Source: Gammaproteobacteria bacterium UBA2168 (lineage in GTDB: Bacteria; Pseudomonadota; Gammaproteobacteria; Pseudomonadales; Azotimanducaceae). From it: a stretch of DNA of 8,683 nt. This document shows, in pieces, positions 6,792 to 8,683 of the stretch (position 1 is the first letter of the stretch; each line of letters opens with the position of its first letter). Under the pieces are notes generated by a model that ran no database searches, was not told where the DNA came from, and was given only the letters and a program-made list of their open reading frames with translations. The stretch is from positions 39,950 through 48,632 of the forward strand of contig DCWG01000156.1 of assembly GCA_002327525.1 (NCBI GenBank). The letters are read 5' to 3'. Both the position numbers and the translations under genes were made by a program.

Positions 6792-8309
6792 TTATTTCCC
6801 GGCAGAGTTCGCATCCGGGCACGCGAGCAGGAACACCGCGAGCGAGCGCCGCTCATCTTCGCTGAACGGCAGCACCGGCATGGGCGGCGGAGGTGCTGAG
6901 AGCACCTCATCCACGGCCCGGTAACCGAGCCTCTGCGCGAGGCCGCTGAGCAGTACGGCATTCTCGCCAACCTCGTGACAACTAGCGCAGCCGTGCTGCA
7001 GGTACAGGCCAGCACCTTTCTCTGTCAGGCGCTCAATGTCCGCTGATGCGAGCCACACAGGTGGCGTGTCATCCAGACGACTCACCGGTTGACGCACCTC
7101 ATTCGGCGCCGCCGAACGACGTGCTCCGCGATGCACGCGATAGATCGCCCCGGCGTAGTCGTCAGAAACGTAGATCGCACCATCCGGGCCCTGCGCCACA
7201 TCCACCGGCCGGCCGCTCGCATCTCCGTCGATCATAAATCCGGTGAGAAAATCACGCTCCTTGATACCCGCATCGCTCCAGTGCAGCGACACCACTTTAT
7301 AGCCGTCCAGACTGCTGCGGTTCCAGGATCCGTGCAGGGCCACGAGGGCACTTCGCTTGAACGCGTCCGGCCACCCGGCCGTATCGGGAAACACGATGCC
7401 GAGCGGTGCATTGTGTGCGCGAAAGCCGTGTACCGGGCCAATGGGCTCGCGCTCATGCGCCAGCGGATCGGCCCCCATGTCCGGGTCTGCCACATTGTCG
7501 CCGTTGAAATACGGCCAGCCGTAGAAAGCGCCCGGTTCTATGCGGTTGAGTTCGCATACAGGGAAATCGTCACCTAACAGATCGCGCCCGTTGTCCGTGG
7601 CGTACAACCCACCGTCCCACGGCGCCCAGTCGAAACCAACACTGTTGCGCAATCCCGTGGCTAGAATCTCACCACCGCTGCCATCCACGGCGAAGCGCAT
7701 CATAGTGGCGCGGCGCGCATCGGCCTCCTCACAAACGTTGCACGTGGAACCCTGCGCGAGGTACAGCTTGCCGTCCGGACCGAAGCGCACTGTCTTACTC
7801 CAGTGATTGCCGTCATCGGTAAGCCCTTCCACGACCGGTTCATATTCCCCGACGCTACGCCCGACGGCCGCATCGAAACGAATGCGTCCCACACGGTGCG
7901 ACTCCGCGATGTACAACCAGTCACCCATGAAATCCATACCCTGCGGCCGACTCAATCCGCCGAGCACGGTCTGCACACCGTCCGGGTACCCGTCTTCATC
8001 CGTATCCCGCCGCAGCAGCACGACATCGCCCGCATGGGGTCTGGAAACCAGTAGATCACCCGCTGACGTGAAGCGTAGGAAACGCGCCTGCGGTACATCG
8101 GTGCTGTACAACTCTAGTATGAACCCCTCCGGCACGCTGTAGCGTTCAGCAACGACGACTTCGTTAGCAGCGGGGCCGGACAAGCCAAGCATCGCGTTCA
8201 GCATCATGCTCAAGCTGCTCGCAGCGATGGTCCCTGTTACGAGCAGGCCGAGAAACAGGACCACAGGCAGCGCAACGACAACGGCGAGCGAAATCAAAAG
8301 TAAACGCAC
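6792..8309 (-). CDS. PQQ-dependent sugar dehydrogenase with C-terminal cytochrome c domain
   Basis: A membrane-anchored quinoprotein of about 505 residues from the chosen start. Numbered from a TTG at 8465, a hydrophobic segment (about 54-80) is followed by a six-bladed beta-propeller (about 103-445) like soluble glucose/sorbosone dehydrogenases. It shows VPEGFILELYSTDVPQARFL, DTDEDGYPDGVQTVL, GNHWSKTVRFGPDGKLYLAQ (candidate catalytic His221), TGLRNSVGFDW (Arg273), HGSWNRS and GRPVDVAQGPDGAIYVSDDY. The C-terminus is a c-type cytochrome: CASCH at 493-497 binds haem and Met529 in PPPPMPVLPF is the likely axial ligand. Electrons from periplasmic sugar or alcohol oxidation would pass from PQQ to this haem. 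GTG 8309 is preferred because it gives a clean signal-anchor start (MRLLLISLAVVV); the longer TTG form adds 52 residues of different character. Its ribosome site is poor. Its stop lies 7 bp from the converging pseudogene. No PQQ biosynthesis genes are in view. Confidence 0.87.
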   Translation of the reverse strand: MRLLLISLAVVVALPVVLFLGLLVTGTIAASSLSMMLNAMLGLSGPAANEVVVAERYSVPEGFILELYSTDVPQARFLRFTSAGDLLVSRPHAGDVVLLRRDTDEDGYPDGVQTVLGGLSRPQGMDFMGDWLYIAESHRVGRIRFDAAVGRSVGEYEPVVEGLTDDGNHWSKTVRFGPDGKLYLAQGSTCNVCEEADARRATMMRFAVDGSGGEILATGLRNSVGFDWAPWDGGLYATDNGRDLLGDDFPVCELNRIEPGAFYGWPYFNGDNVADPDMGADPLAHEREPIGPVHGFRAHNAPLGIVFPDTAGWPDAFKRSALVALHGSWNRSSLDGYKVVSLHWSDAGIKERDFLTGFMIDGDASGRPVDVAQGPDGAIYVSDDYAGAIYRVHRGARRSAAPNEVRQPVSRLDDTPPVWLASADIERLTEKGAGLYLQHGCASCHEVGENAVLLSGLAQRLGYRAVDEVLSAPPPPMPVLPFSEDERRSLAVFLLACPDANSAGK

Positions 8310-8321
8310 GAGAGAGTGTCC

Positions 8322-8444
8322 GACGGTGTGTAAAGGAAGCGCATGGTACCCGGGCGCGATCAATTTGTATTCGCAACTGCGCGGAATCGAGTTTCGCACC
8401 CAGCCTTCCACCTCCACAAGCGCAAGCAAGTCCTTCACCGTCGC
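8322..8444 (-). pseudogene. Possible HicA-like toxin remnant in frame with the dehydrogenase
   Basis: The open frame upstream of the dehydrogenase's membrane anchor reads ATVKDLLALVEVEGW, then PRSCEYKLIAPG and ALPLHT. The order resembles HicA mRNA interferase (VKDLxxLLExDGW, GSHRQYKHPxxPG, then a VTV/PLH strand). The catalytic GSH is RSC here, two residues are missing before PG, and no HicB gene is beside it, so if related it is inactive. It is read through into the dehydrogenase without a stop. The similarity is judged by eye from family memory and is weak. The alternative is that this is simply a chance open frame upstream of the real dehydrogenase start. Confidence 0.3.
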
Positions 8445-8448
8445 TCGT

Positions 8449-8607
8449 GATGGCTTTTCCTTCAATGCCGCTGTGAACTGCCACGCGCATCAACGCCCCA
8501 AACTAAAACGGCTATGCCGCTACGTGGTGCGCCCGCCGTTGGCCGAAGAGTGTCTTTCGGTCACCGGCGTCGGCAAGCTGCGCTACGCACTGAAGCATCC
8601 CTACAAT
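8449..8607 (+). mobile_element. IS91-family transposase fragment
   Basis: In the frame starting at 8449 the translation is DGFSFNAAVNCHAHQR, then KLKRLCRYVVRPPLAEE (to 8550), then LSVTGVGKLRYALKHPYN. This matches the DGFSLHA...LERLCRYxxRPPLAxERL...G.VRYxLKxPY block in the catalytic-domain part of IS91-family (Y2, PF04986) transposases. The matching stretch covers only about 53 residues. Upstream (before 8449) the frame loses all resemblance, and the expected DGTTHV continuation is not in frame after 8607, although THI appears in another frame just after. It is therefore truncated at the 5' side and broken at the 3' side, with no ends of the element visible. The remaining 8608-8683 shows nothing I recognise. 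It directly abuts the HicA-like stretch on the opposite strand, so 8445-8449 is a likely recombination junction. Confidence 0.72.
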
Positions 8608-8683
8608 TCTCACCCACATCCGTCAATCCCGTGCACCACCCGCGCAAATCCGCAGAACCGCTGCTACAACAACCTCCAGGCAA

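Noticed and set aside
8164..8493. Minus-strand 109-codon frame at the right end
   Set aside because: It overlaps the dehydrogenase's anchor and the transposase fragment in another frame, with no domain or ribosome site.

Overview
The window looks like a GC-rich, probably gammaproteobacterial chromosome. This is inferred from codon use, many Sec signal peptides on predicted periplasmic enzymes, a PQQ-type dehydrogenase carrying cytochrome c, and a membrane-anchored PDZ protein. No rRNA, tRNA or single-copy marker is present, so the taxonomy is an impression only. The theme is secreted or periplasmic hydrolysis and oxidation: three amidohydrolase-fold proteins, one cyclase (kynurenine-formamidase-like fold), one quinoprotein dehydrogenase, and the remains of two more genes.

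Layout. At the left edge a minus-strand two-gene operon (1-1501) encodes an exported cyclase-family metal hydrolase followed 2 nt later by a YtcJ-like amidohydrolase that runs out of the window. Divergent from it, 1578-2169 is the remnant of an acyl-CoA dehydrogenase-fold gene: the N-terminal helical domain and the end of the C-terminal helical domain remain, in different frames, and the middle is gone. It converges with a membrane-anchored PDZ protein gene (2166-3068, minus). After a 189-bp divergent intergenic region, two amidohydrolase paralogues (3258-4562 and 4559-5773, plus) overlap at ATGA. The first has a full set of metal ligands; the second has lost several of them. Directly downstream, 5807-6784 is a broken gene for a squalene-cyclase/prenyltransferase-repeat-like protein with three separate lesions. 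It converges with a PQQ-dependent sugar dehydrogenase with a C-terminal cytochrome c domain (6792-8309, minus). The right end (8322-8683) holds a possible HicA-like toxin remnant in frame with that dehydrogenase, abutting a plus-strand fragment of an IS91-family transposase.

Intact genes are thus interspersed with decaying ones (two clear pseudogenes, one transposase fragment, one possible toxin relic), as in an accessory region being eroded. The most interesting items are the translationally coupled ligand-complete/ligand-depleted amidohydrolase pair, the 11-bp duplication that separates a Shine-Dalgarno from its start codon in the cyclase-like pseudogene, and the toxin-like/IS91 junction at the dehydrogenase's N-terminus. 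I see no CRISPR array, structured RNA gene or complete mobile element.
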